In this document: positions 19,499-26,214 of the stretch, piece after piece
Position numbering within the stretch: position 1 is the first letter of the stretch
Layout: each line of letters begins with the position of its first letter
From: Oscillospiraceae bacterium
Lineage (GTDB): Bacteria > Bacillota > Clostridia > Oscillospirales > Oscillospiraceae
DNA length: 64,000 bases
Assembly (NCBI GenBank): GCA_009777235.1
Contig: WRMH01000005.1
Span: forward strand, 57,156 to 121,155
Direction of reading: 5' to 3'
The notes under the pieces: model-generated
The model's database searches: none
What the model saw: the letters and a program-made list of their open reading frames with translations, nothing else
What the model was told of the DNA's origin: nothing
Made by a program: the position numbers and the translations under genes

Positions 19499-20676
19499 AC
19501 ATCAACAAAAACTACCAAAATCTAAAAGAGGGCTATCTTTTTCAAACCATATCGGAAAAGGTCAAAAAGCACTCAAAGGAAAATCCCGATTTAAAAATAA
19601 TCCGGCTCGGCATCGGAGATGTCACGCGGCCGCTCGCGCCCCCGGTCATTGACGCTATGCACAAAGCCGTCGCCGAGATGGGTATGGCGGAGAGTTTTCG
19701 CGGCTACGGCGATTATGAGGGGTATTCATTTTTACGCGCCGCCGTTTGCGGATATTATGCAAAAAAGGGCGTAGCGTTGCGCGAGGATGAGGTGTTTGTC
19801 AGCGACGGCGCGAAAAGCGATCTCGCAAATATCCTGGATATTTTTTCATCAGGCAATACCGTGGTTATCCCCGATCCGGTCTATCCGGTCTATGTGGATA
19901 CAAACATCATGGCGGGACGGAAGATAATCTATATGGACGGGAACGCGGACAACGCTTTTTTACCCATGCCAAAAAGCGGTGTCAAAGCGGATATTATTTA
20001 TTTATGCTCGCCCAATAATCCCACGGGCGCGGTCTACGGCAAAAAGCAGCTTGAGCGGTGGGTCAGCTACGCGCTCGAAAACGACGCCGTGATTTTATTT
20101 GACGGCGCGTATGAGATTTTCGTGCAAGACAGAGATTTGCCGACGAGCATATATCAAATCAGCGGCGCGGACAGGTGCGCAATCGAGTTTTGTTCGCTGT
20201 CCAAAACCGCCGGGTTTACGGGCACGCGGTGCGGTTATACCGTCGTTCCGCAAGCTCTGATGAGAGACGGGGAGTCTTTGAACAAGCTATGGCTGCGGCG
20301 GCAGGCGACCAAATTTAACGGGGTTTCTTATGTCGTCCAACGCGGCGCCGAGGCGGTTTTCACAAAGAACGGCATGGAGCGGATAAAGGGCGATATTTCG
20401 TATTATCTCGAAAATGCCCGGATAATCACCGACGCGTTGACAGAGCTTGGCATATGGTTTACGGGCGGCAAGAACGCGCCCTATATCTGGCTCAAATGTC
20501 CGGGTCGTATGTCGTCATGGGAGTTTTTTGACGTTTTGCTGTGCAAGGCCGGCGTGGTCGCAACTCCCGGCGCGGGGTTTGGCGCAAACGGCGAAGGGTT
20601 CTTGCGGCTGACGGCGTTTGGCGATAGGGAAAACCTCATCGAGGCGATGGGAAGAATCAAAGCCGTTTGCGGCTGA
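19495..20676 (+). CDS. dapL: LL-diaminopimelate aminotransferase
   Basis: The 393-residue PLP enzyme matches DapL. It has [20 protein letters not shown] near the N-terminus, [39 protein letters not shown] and the PLP-lysine segment [17 protein letters not shown]. It converts tetrahydrodipicolinate directly to LL-DAP with glutamate as amino donor. The product is the substrate of the DapF half of the CarB-DapF fusion upstream. Its use of glutamate fits a GS/GOGAT-linked operon. It ends the long plus-strand run and overlaps the end of the opposing DUF1801 gene by 20 bp. Confidence 0.95.
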   Translation: MNINKNYQNLKEGYLFQTISEKVKKHSKENPDLKIIRLGIGDVTRPLAPPVIDAMHKAVAEMGMAESFRGYGDYEGYSFLRAAVCGYYAKKGVALREDEVFVSDGAKSDLANILDIFSSGNTVVIPDPVYPVYVDTNIMAGRKIIYMDGNADNAFLPMPKSGVKADIIYLCSPNNPTGAVYGKKQLERWVSYALENDAVILFDGAYEIFVQDRDLPTSIYQISGADRCAIEFCSLSKTAGFTGTRCGYTVVPQALMRDGESLNKLWLRRQATKFNGVSYVVQRGAEAVFTKNGMERIKGDISYYLENARIITDALTELGIWFTGGKNAPYIWLKCPGRMSSWEFFDVLLCKAGVVATPGAGFGANGEGFLRLTAFGDRENLIEAMGRIKAVCG

Positions 20677-21124
20677 GGGAGGGCACGCAGTATTCGTAAA
20701 TTCTATCGTTAAGTTTGCTCTTTTTTTCGACGCATGATACCCGCCAACGTGTGATTTCGTCTATGATTTCATACGGGAGCGGTTTGTTAAGCGGGAATTG
20801 AATCGTGCCTTTTGCCACCTTATATTCGGTCAGCTTATCGGCGAATGCTGCGGAAGCCTCACCGCCGGGAAAAATGCTGATATGGTTTTTGAACGCCGCA
20901 AAATGGATAAGGTTCTCGCCTTGCCAAAATGTCGGCATCTGCCACGATATTTTTTCCGTTGCTCCGGGCGCGGCGGCACGAATGACCTCGTAGATTTTTT
21001 TAAGTATTGGCTGCACTTCCGCGGTTTGATCGGCAATATATTGGCCGATGGTTTCTACCTTGCCGCAATAATGATCTTGCTGCGAGTTTTTAAACTCGCG
21101 CTTGCATTTAGGGCATTGCCACAT
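20657..21124 (-). CDS. DUF1801 (YdhG-like) protein with N-terminal Zn-ribbon
   Basis: The product (~155 aa) starts with a short zinc-ribbon-like stretch, CPKCKREFKNSQQDHYC. A DUF1801 domain follows, with VIRAAAPGATEKISWQMPTFW and the GTIQFPLNKPLPYEII block. Function of the family is not firmly established (YdhG/Fra-like iron chaperone-type fold). Two ATGs (21130 and 21124) are possible; GGAGG spacing favours the second. The first ATG overlaps the stop of a 20-codon upstream ORF. The first ~12 codons and ribosome site are duplicated at 25315-25364. The 3' end overlaps dapL. Confidence 0.8.
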   Translation of the reverse strand: MWQCPKCKREFKNSQQDHYCGKVETIGQYIADQTAEVQPILKKIYEVIRAAAPGATEKISWQMPTFWQGENLIHFAAFKNHISIFPGGEASAAFADKLTEYKVAKGTIQFPLNKPLPYEIIDEITRWRVSCVEKKSKLNDRIYEYCVPSLSRKRL

Positions 21125-21146
21125 CGTCATTTTCCTCCCGCAGTCC
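21097..21146. repeat. 50-bp direct repeat, copy 1 (5' end of the DUF1801 gene)
   Basis: Bases 21097-21146 match 25315-25364 at 47 of 50 positions, from CGCGCTT through CTCCCGCAGTCC. The segment contains the DUF1801 ribosome site, both ATGs and about 11 codons. Homology stops at both ends. The two copies flank the AlbA_2/HTH/ABC segment. Confidence 0.9.
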
Positions 21147-21189
21147 CTTTTCTATAGCGGAAAGTCAATTCCTTACGATATGATTTCAT
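21127..21189 (-). pseudogene. Truncated YjbQ-like gene start acting as a 20-codon upstream ORF
   Basis: A 20-residue ORF (MKSYRKELTF, then RYRKGTAGGK) has AAGGAG nine bases before its ATG. Its TGA overlaps the first ATG of the DUF1801 gene. The first ten residues resemble the N-terminus of YjbQ/UPF0047 proteins as I remember them, and the rest does not. I read it as the remnant of a deleted gene whose translation start now leads into the DUF1801 gene. The YjbQ identity is tentative. Confidence 0.4.
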
Positions 21190-21320
21190 CACTTTCATCT
21201 CCTTCGGTTACTTTACCATCAAACATAAATGCTCGCTGACTGCCGGGCGTATCGCCTATCAAAACAAGCGTTTCCTGCGGTTTTGTAAGAAAAAGAGCAT
21301 TTTTTCACGTCCCTTTGAGG
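21177..21320 (-). pseudogene. Coding-like remnant between the AlbA_2 gene and the YjbQ fragment
   Basis: One minus-strand frame reads LTKPQETLVLIGDTPGSQRA and on to a stop overlapping the YjbQ-like start. It has coding-like composition but no credible start after the upstream stop. It looks like the C-terminal scrap of a lost gene. I do not recognise the family. Confidence 0.25.
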
Positions 21321-22943
21321 TTATTTGGATTTAGCATTTTTCAGTATATACTTTGCGTGTCGATAATTACCCATTCTATCCACTAAACCATTTTCCAATA
21401 GCTCTTTCAAAATATTGCGAACGGTACGCTGAGAAAGCCCCAAGTAGTCTGCCAACTGTGCTGTAGTGACATTATCATGGTTTGCCATGTAATCCACCAC
21501 ACGTTGCGTTCTATCGGCATTTTCAATCGGCAATCTATCGGCAATCGTTGCCGATTGGCCGCCGATTACCAAAATCACACCGCCGTTTGAAGGCTCTACA
21601 CCATGCTCTGAAAACTTCACGATTTCCAGCTCTGCAAGATGCTTGAACCGTGCAGGGTCAACGGCGCGTAAATCTTCTTCGCGAAACAATGCGCTCAAAA
21701 GCAGATAATCGTCGGTAGTCATAACACTTAGCCTGTCATTGCCGATTTCTTTGAGTAACGCGAGCATCCGCGGGTGAATGACTTGCCCATCGAGCGTTAA
21801 TTTCACGAACAGGGCATCCGAGCCTGTAAAGCTCGGCAAAGGTTTTGCTTCTTTAACCGACATTTCATAAATCAAGTTCATTCCTTGCCCGGAACGCTCC
21901 ACAAGTCCGCAAAGTTGAAAGACTGCGGCGATTCGCCCATTACGGGCTGCGTGTCTGTTTAGAATGTTTTCCGGCGTTATGCCCGGTAAAAATCCACCCG
22001 GACTTTCGATAACCAACTTGCGAGAATACTGCCTTACAAAGATACTTCCTTTTATTTGATAATCGCGATGGCTTACTGCGTTGAGCAAGGCTTCGCGCAC
22101 AGCTATTTCGTTGAAAGTCGGCACGGGAAGCATGGCAAACTGCTTTTGATAATGCTGTTTGTCGTTGCGTAGGTTCGTAAGTTCCCATATGCGGTCATAG
22201 TAATTAAAGAAACCTATACGGAAATCTTCTCGCTGATTAGCCGGACCCGACGCTTCGGTTGGACGATACTCGAACACCACCTCGGCAGTCGGGAGATACT
22301 CTAAAAGCGGTTCGCGCCTACCAAGCAAAATCAAAGCGGCATAGGTTACACCTTTGTCGTTTACAATGTCAGCATCGCGGAGTAATTGTTCCACAGATAA
22401 CGTTGCTATGCGCTTATTGCTGCTGTACTCCGCCCATTTATTACGGAAAATCTCTATCGCGTTACGGTCTAAATCGTCAATGGTCAAATCTTTGCAAATC
22501 TCGCCCGAAAAATCATGCCCGGATTCGGCATATATAGCGCGGCGAACATCCTCAGGCATAGGTACAAGGCTGTCGCCAATCCTCCACCACGCAACGCCAT
22601 CGGCTTGCACAGGTAGTCCAACAGGGCGGGAGGCAATTTCAAAAACAAGGACACGATCGTTTTCGTGATTAAAAAGCTGAAAATCCACATGGACGCGCAA
22701 TTTATCCATCATACCTTTGCAAGTGCGTTCCGGCTGCTCAAATGCTTTGCTTCCAACAACCTTGCGGGGGCGTTTATCGCTTATGCCGAGGACGAGTTTG
22801 CCGCCGCCGCAATTTGCCAATGCACAGCAATATTTTACCGCTTCCTCGAAGTCATAACGGTTTTTCGCTTCCTTAAACTCGAAGTGTTCACCCTCCGGGG
22901 CAGCGAGTATGTCGGTTATGCTTACATCAAAATTAGCGCTCAT
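21321..22943 (-). CDS. AlbA_2 (Schlafen-type) putative DNA-binding regulator with GHKL-like and winged-helix domains
   Basis: The ~540-residue product opens with an AlbA_2/divergent AAA_4 domain (GEHFEFKEAKN, ANCGGGKLVLGISDK, then VAWWRIGDS; residues ~15-140). A RecG-like/HATPase_c_4 middle includes LREALLNAVSHRDYQIKGSI and GLVERSGQGMNLIYEM. The C-terminal winged helix is TAQLADYLGLSQRTVRNIL. Such proteins are usually annotated as transcriptional regulators or putative helicases; some occur in defence or mobile contexts. I chose ATG 22943, preceded by GAGGGG, over the upstream TTG at 22961. It follows the small HTH gene by 21 bp, so the two form an operon. Target unknown. Confidence 0.82.
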   Translation of the reverse strand: MSANFDVSITDILAAPEGEHFEFKEAKNRYDFEEAVKYCCALANCGGGKLVLGISDKRPRKVVGSKAFEQPERTCKGMMDKLRVHVDFQLFNHENDRVLVFEIASRPVGLPVQADGVAWWRIGDSLVPMPEDVRRAIYAESGHDFSGEICKDLTIDDLDRNAIEIFRNKWAEYSSNKRIATLSVEQLLRDADIVNDKGVTYAALILLGRREPLLEYLPTAEVVFEYRPTEASGPANQREDFRIGFFNYYDRIWELTNLRNDKQHYQKQFAMLPVPTFNEIAVREALLNAVSHRDYQIKGSIFVRQYSRKLVIESPGGFLPGITPENILNRHAARNGRIAAVFQLCGLVERSGQGMNLIYEMSVKEAKPLPSFTGSDALFVKLTLDGQVIHPRMLALLKEIGNDRLSVMTTDDYLLLSALFREEDLRAVDPARFKHLAELEIVKFSEHGVEPSNGGVILVIGGQSATIADRLPIENADRTQRVVDYMANHDNVTTAQLADYLGLSQRTVRNILKELLENGLVDRMGNYRHAKYILKNAKSK

Positions 22944-22964
22944 CACTTTACCCCTCTGCAAAAG

Positions 22965-23180
22965 TTATCTATCCTTGTTATCTTTTGGGCGTACAGCGGG
23001 TTTGCGCCCGTTTCTCGCTCGCCCATCTGCGGGCTTTTGTGTGCCTTTTGGAATGAGCCAACCGCGCTTTAGCCTGAGTGCACCCTCAATTTGTCCATTA
23101 GCACATAAAACTTGAACTCGCCTATCGGTAATTCCCCAAGCCTCTGCGGCTTCTTGCGCCGTTATCCAATTAAATTCCAT
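22965..23180 (-). CDS. Small excisionase/MerR-like HTH protein
   Basis: The ~71-residue protein carries a single helix-turn-helix, WITAQEAAEAWGITDRRVQV, followed by LCANGQIEGALRLKRGWLIP, the typical excisionase/HTH_17 fold. The tail is basic (RARNGRKPAVRPKDNKDR). GAGG eight bases upstream favours ATG 23180. It precedes the AlbA_2 gene in what looks like a two-gene operon. Such HTH proteins often accompany AlbA_2 or Fic genes; a role in DNA targeting or autoregulation is inferred only. Confidence 0.7.
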   Translation of the reverse strand: MEFNWITAQEAAEAWGITDRRVQVLCANGQIEGALRLKRGWLIPKGTQKPADGRARNGRKPAVRPKDNKDR

Positions 23181-23385
23181 CACAGCACCTCACGAAAATC
23201 AGTTTGCAGTTAGCATTATATATCGAATAGCCGAACAATTCAAGAGGAAAATGAAATTTTTCGCCTGAAAAAAGACAAGACTCAAGTTCATCAAACCTTT
23301 CTCCTGTTTTCAAATTGCTTCTCAGTGTGTTATAATCAGTCGTTGTTGAAAAAATGGCTTTGGACATACTGTTGAAATATCCCAC
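23170..23385 (-). CDS. Possible small ORF of unknown function
   Basis: A 71-codon frame (GTG start, or ATG at codon 7, MSKAIFSTTTDYNTLRSN) ends 11 bp inside the HTH gene. Composition is protein-like (KTGERFDELESCLFSGEKFH), but there is no convincing ribosome site and I recognise no domain. It may be the 5' part of a gene truncated when the HTH/AlbA_2 unit arrived. Confidence 0.25.
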   Translation of the reverse strand: MGYFNSMSKAIFSTTTDYNTLRSNLKTGERFDELESCLFSGEKFHFPLELFGYSIYNANCKLIFVRCCDGI

Positions 23386-23394
23386 CGCTTATAG

Positions 23395-23598
23395 AAGCTT
23401 GTCTGCCGACAGGCGGGGTCTTATGATTTTGATAAAACTGATGATAAAATAGCGGAGAGAGGATATATTCCCCAGTTCGCAATTGTTCGGCTTATTGTTT
23501 GGTGGAAAAAAACAGCGGATCCGAACAAGGACGAAACAAAGATAATCTTGCCGGATATTCACTTTATAAAAATTGAACCTGACAAGCCCAATGTTTAG
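23395..23598 (+). pseudogene. C-terminal fragment of an unrecognised plus-strand gene
   Basis: A plus-strand frame encodes DKIAERGYIPQFAIVRLIVW, then a charged tail and a stop at 23596. It has no start codon context and begins directly after a stop. Its orientation is opposite to all neighbours. It looks like the tail of a gene cut by rearrangement. No family recognised. Confidence 0.35.
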
Positions 23599-23603
23599 CT
23601 TTT

Positions 23604-24362
23604 TTATAAATTATCAATCTTACGCACTGCCAGTATAAAAGATGCTACGGCAAATACGCTTATGCCTATAATCTTAAAAGGTACGCCGCTTGCCTGATAA
23701 TCCAAAAGGAAAAATCTACTGACATCCGTCACCCAAGTCAATGGGTTTATAATGCTTATTTGCTTTAGCACATTTGGCATACTCTCAACCGGATAGTAAA
23801 CTGAGCTCAAGAAAACCAGCGGCGTCATCAACAGAAAATATAATGTATTAAACCCATCCTGCGTTCTAAGCACATGCGAAATATACATCAGGACAAAGAA
23901 CCATGCGCTTGAACTGATTAGCGAAACGAGCAGAAAAAAGAACAAGGGCAACCCTAAATTTATGTCGTTTGGGAAAAAGATATACACAACCACGAACATG
24001 ACTAATATTTGAAGCAATGAAATTAACAAATTATAACACAGGCGCCCGATAATCAAGCTGACGCGCTTTACCGGATAGCTCAAAAGATCGTCAAAGAACC
24101 CGATATACTTGTCTAAAAAGACACGGGTGGCCATAACCAGCGAATTTGTCAATAAACTTAGGTTTATAGTCCCGACCATGAAATATGGCAAATAACTAAA
24201 TTCTTGACCGCCTGACGTTATGCTCCCGATAGCATTGCTCATTATCACGCCAAAAATAAATAGCGTAAACAATGGATTCATTAAATTTTCCACAATAAAC
24301 CTCGGTGAAGATGAGGTGTTCTTTATTTCCCTGTATAGGCAAGCCTTTATCCCACTCCACAT
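23604..24362 (-). CDS. ABC-2 type transporter permease
   Basis: The 252-residue membrane protein has about six hydrophobic segments in the ABC-2 pattern. The N-terminal REIKNTSSSPRFIVENLMNP segment precedes TM1, and LTWVTDVSRFFLLDYQASGVP near the end is typical of NodJ/DrrB-type exporters. It sits 3 bp after the ATPase gene and is its membrane partner. Substrate unknown; drug, polyketide or polysaccharide export are all seen in the family. Base composition is more AT-rich than the 1-20 kb region. Confidence 0.88.
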   Translation of the reverse strand: MWSGIKACLYREIKNTSSSPRFIVENLMNPLFTLFIFGVIMSNAIGSITSGGQEFSYLPYFMVGTINLSLLTNSLVMATRVFLDKYIGFFDDLLSYPVKRVSLIIGRLCYNLLISLLQILVMFVVVYIFFPNDINLGLPLFFFLLVSLISSSAWFFVLMYISHVLRTQDGFNTLYFLLMTPLVFLSSVYYPVESMPNVLKQISIINPLTWVTDVSRFFLLDYQASGVPFKIIGISVFAVASFILAVRKIDNL

Positions 24363-24365
24363 ACG

Positions 24366-25304
24366 CTAATCCTCCTTGGCTATAGAAACAAATACATCTT
24401 CGAGCGATGAATTTTTTATCTCTACGCTGTTTATTCTTATTTTTATCGAAGAAGAAATTTTATTGACAAGCTCTAATAGGTAAGCCGTGTCATTTGTGCT
24501 TGTTATTGTTATGCAAAACTTGTCGCTTGTAAAACTGTCAGTTTCTTTATCCAACCGTTTTTGTACCTCTAAAATGAGAGCATCGTCAATTTGCCCTGTG
24601 TACAATATTGCCTGATTTTGTTTGCTGTATTTGCTTTTGAATATTTGAGGCGTATTGACATCTAATATTTTACCTTTGTGGAGCACCGCAATTTTATCGC
24701 ATAGTTTCTCCGCTTCCTCTAAAACCTGAGTCGTAATTACAATAGTACATCCCTTTTTTGCATAGCTCTTTATATCCGATAAAAACGAATTTTTTATTAT
24801 TGGGTCTAAACCGACCGTAGGCTCATCGAAAATAAGGACAGGCACGTCCAACATGAAATTTCTTGCTATTTGTACCCTCTTTCGATACCCGCCGCTCAGC
24901 TCATTTGTGCGTGAATTTTCATATTGCTCAAGGTCAAACCTTGAAAGAACATCATTTACCCGTTTCTTTAGCTCAAATTTACCCAACCCAAAGAGCATTC
25001 CGTGTAATTCAAGATTGCTCCTCACTGATAAATGCATATCCAGCCCAAAGTTTTGGTATGTCACGCAATATTGCCTGCGGTATTTCTCTTTTGCGGAAGG
25101 CTCTAAGCCATTTATGAAAACTTTGCCCTTATCTTGTTTAAGTATGCCGGTAAGAATTTTAATCATTGTGGATTTGCCCGCGCCGTTTAACCCGATCACT
25201 CCATAGATTTCACCGGCGTCAATTACAGCGGAGACATCAGTTAAGGCTTGGATTACGGAGGTTTTCGTCTTGTAGGTTTTACTTATGTTCTCAAATTTTA
25301 TCAT
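24366..25304 (-). CDS. ABC transporter ATP-binding protein
   Basis: The 312-residue ATPase has Walker A GLNGAGKSTM, signature LSGGYRKRVQIA, and Walker B VLIFDEPTVGLD, of the DrrA/ABC-2 exporter class. The C-terminal ~90 residues are the accessory domain found in that group. An in-frame TTG at 25310 exists, but the better start is ATG 25304. This ATG overlaps the TGA of a 15-codon leader ORF derived from the duplicated DUF1801 start, so its translation is probably coupled to that leader. It is followed after 3 bp by the permease gene. Confidence 0.92.
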   Translation of the reverse strand: MIKFENISKTYKTKTSVIQALTDVSAVIDAGEIYGVIGLNGAGKSTMIKILTGILKQDKGKVFINGLEPSAKEKYRRQYCVTYQNFGLDMHLSVRSNLELHGMLFGLGKFELKKRVNDVLSRFDLEQYENSRTNELSGGYRKRVQIARNFMLDVPVLIFDEPTVGLDPIIKNSFLSDIKSYAKKGCTIVITTQVLEEAEKLCDKIAVLHKGKILDVNTPQIFKSKYSKQNQAILYTGQIDDALILEVQKRLDKETDSFTSDKFCITITSTNDTAYLLELVNKISSSIKIRINSVEIKNSSLEDVFVSIAKED

Positions 25305-25348
25305 AGCCAATCACCGCGCTTATATTTAGGGCATTGCCACATAGTCAT
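25301..25348 (-). CDS. 15-codon leader ORF made from a duplicated DUF1801 gene start
   Basis: The ORF MTMWQCPKYKRGDWL starts with the same ribosome site (GGAGGAAA) and first codons as the DUF1801 gene, then runs into new sequence. It stops at a TGA overlapping the ABC ATPase ATG (ATGA). It has no homologous body and is best seen as a translation-initiation module that loads ribosomes onto the ATPase gene. Confidence 0.5.
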   Translation of the reverse strand: MTMWQCPKYKRGDWL

Positions 25349-25364
25349 TTTCCTCCCGCAGTCC
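25315..25364. repeat. 50-bp direct repeat, copy 2 (upstream of the ABC exporter)
   Basis: This copy has three differences from 21097-21146. It supplies the ribosome site and start codons of the leader ORF at 25301-25348. No homology extends beyond the 50 bp. Confidence 0.9.
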
Positions 25365-25476
25365 ATCACTTGCAAAACCAATATTTTCACAGATTATCAC
25401 AAATAAAGCATAAAATCAAACGCGTTATGTGCTGATTTACTTGACGAGTACGTCAGATAAAGGTACAATCTTAACC

Positions 25477-26100
25477 ATGAAGCTGCAAATGATACTTGGA
25501 ATAGACAGAAAACCGGCGACAAGAGACATAGCGATAATCGGACTACTTATTGCAATCGAGTTTATCCTGTCGCGATATTTTGCCATTTGGGTATTCTTTC
25601 CGTACGCAAAACTTAGCTTTGGCTTTATACCGATTGTAATACTCGCTATCATGTACGGGCCGGTATATGCCGGAATTGGCGCGGCAGTGGCTGATTTTTT
25701 GGGAGCAAATATTCTTCCGGTGGGCCCGTATATACCGGGCATTACGATAACGGCGTTTGCGATAGGCTTTACATACGGAGTTTTCCTTTACAGAATACAT
25801 TTTCCGGGTAAAAATCCTCCGGGCAATGATATGCTCAATCAAACCGGCAGGGTATTAAAGACAGATAAAAAAGCGGGCTTTATAAGAGTGATTATCGCGG
25901 CGTTTGCGGTCACGGTTCTCTTTCATCTCGGTTTGAACACTATATGGCTATGGCTCTTTGCTTTCAACAGGGAAGGGCTTTCTGATTTGCTGAAATTTCG
26001 CGCAATCGTATACGGAGCGCTCTTTCCTGTTCAAGCGGTAATGATTTCTTATATGCAGCCGGCTATTAATTACGTGCTTGCCGCAAGGCGAAGTATGTAA
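25477..26100 (+). CDS. folT: ECF transporter S-component, FolT (folate) family
   Basis: The ~207-residue membrane protein matches FolT-type S-components. It has a soluble N-terminus, IAIIGLLIAIEFILSRYFAI, FGFIPIVILAIMYGPVYAGI and GAAVADFLGANILPVGPYIP. It would bind folate and dock with the shared ECF energising module, which is not encoded here. ATG 25477 is preferred, as the product then starts like relatives; an in-frame GTG lies at 25429. No tetrahydrofolate riboswitch is visible in the ~110-bp leader. A strong hairpin lies downstream at 26131. Confidence 0.82.
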   Translation: MKLQMILGIDRKPATRDIAIIGLLIAIEFILSRYFAIWVFFPYAKLSFGFIPIVILAIMYGPVYAGIGAAVADFLGANILPVGPYIPGITITAFAIGFTYGVFLYRIHFPGKNPPGNDMLNQTGRVLKTDKKAGFIRVIIAAFAVTVLFHLGLNTIWLWLFAFNREGLSDLLKFRAIVYGALFPVQAVMISYMQPAINYVLAARRSM

Positions 26101-26130
26101 CGGAACAGACAGCGCGAATACTACACAAAA

Positions 26131-26161
26131 GAGGAAATGTTTCATTATGAAACATTTCCTC
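26131..26161 (-). terminator. Hairpin terminator between folT and the minus-strand dehydrogenase gene
   Basis: GAGGAAATGTTTCA (26131-26144) and TGAAACATTTCCTC (26148-26161) form a perfect 14-bp stem with a 3-nt loop. Read on the minus strand it is followed by TTTTGTGT, fitting an intrinsic terminator for the 26215-28293 gene; it can also stop folT transcripts. Confidence 0.75.
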
Positions 26162-26214
26162 AAAGCATTGCAAAAACCGGGTGCTAATGTGTAATTAAGT
26201 AAATAATGACCAAA

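Noticed and set aside
25365..25476. Tetrahydrofolate riboswitch upstream of folT
   Set aside because: The ~110-bp leader shows none of the paired elements or conserved cores I would expect; it is simply AT-rich.
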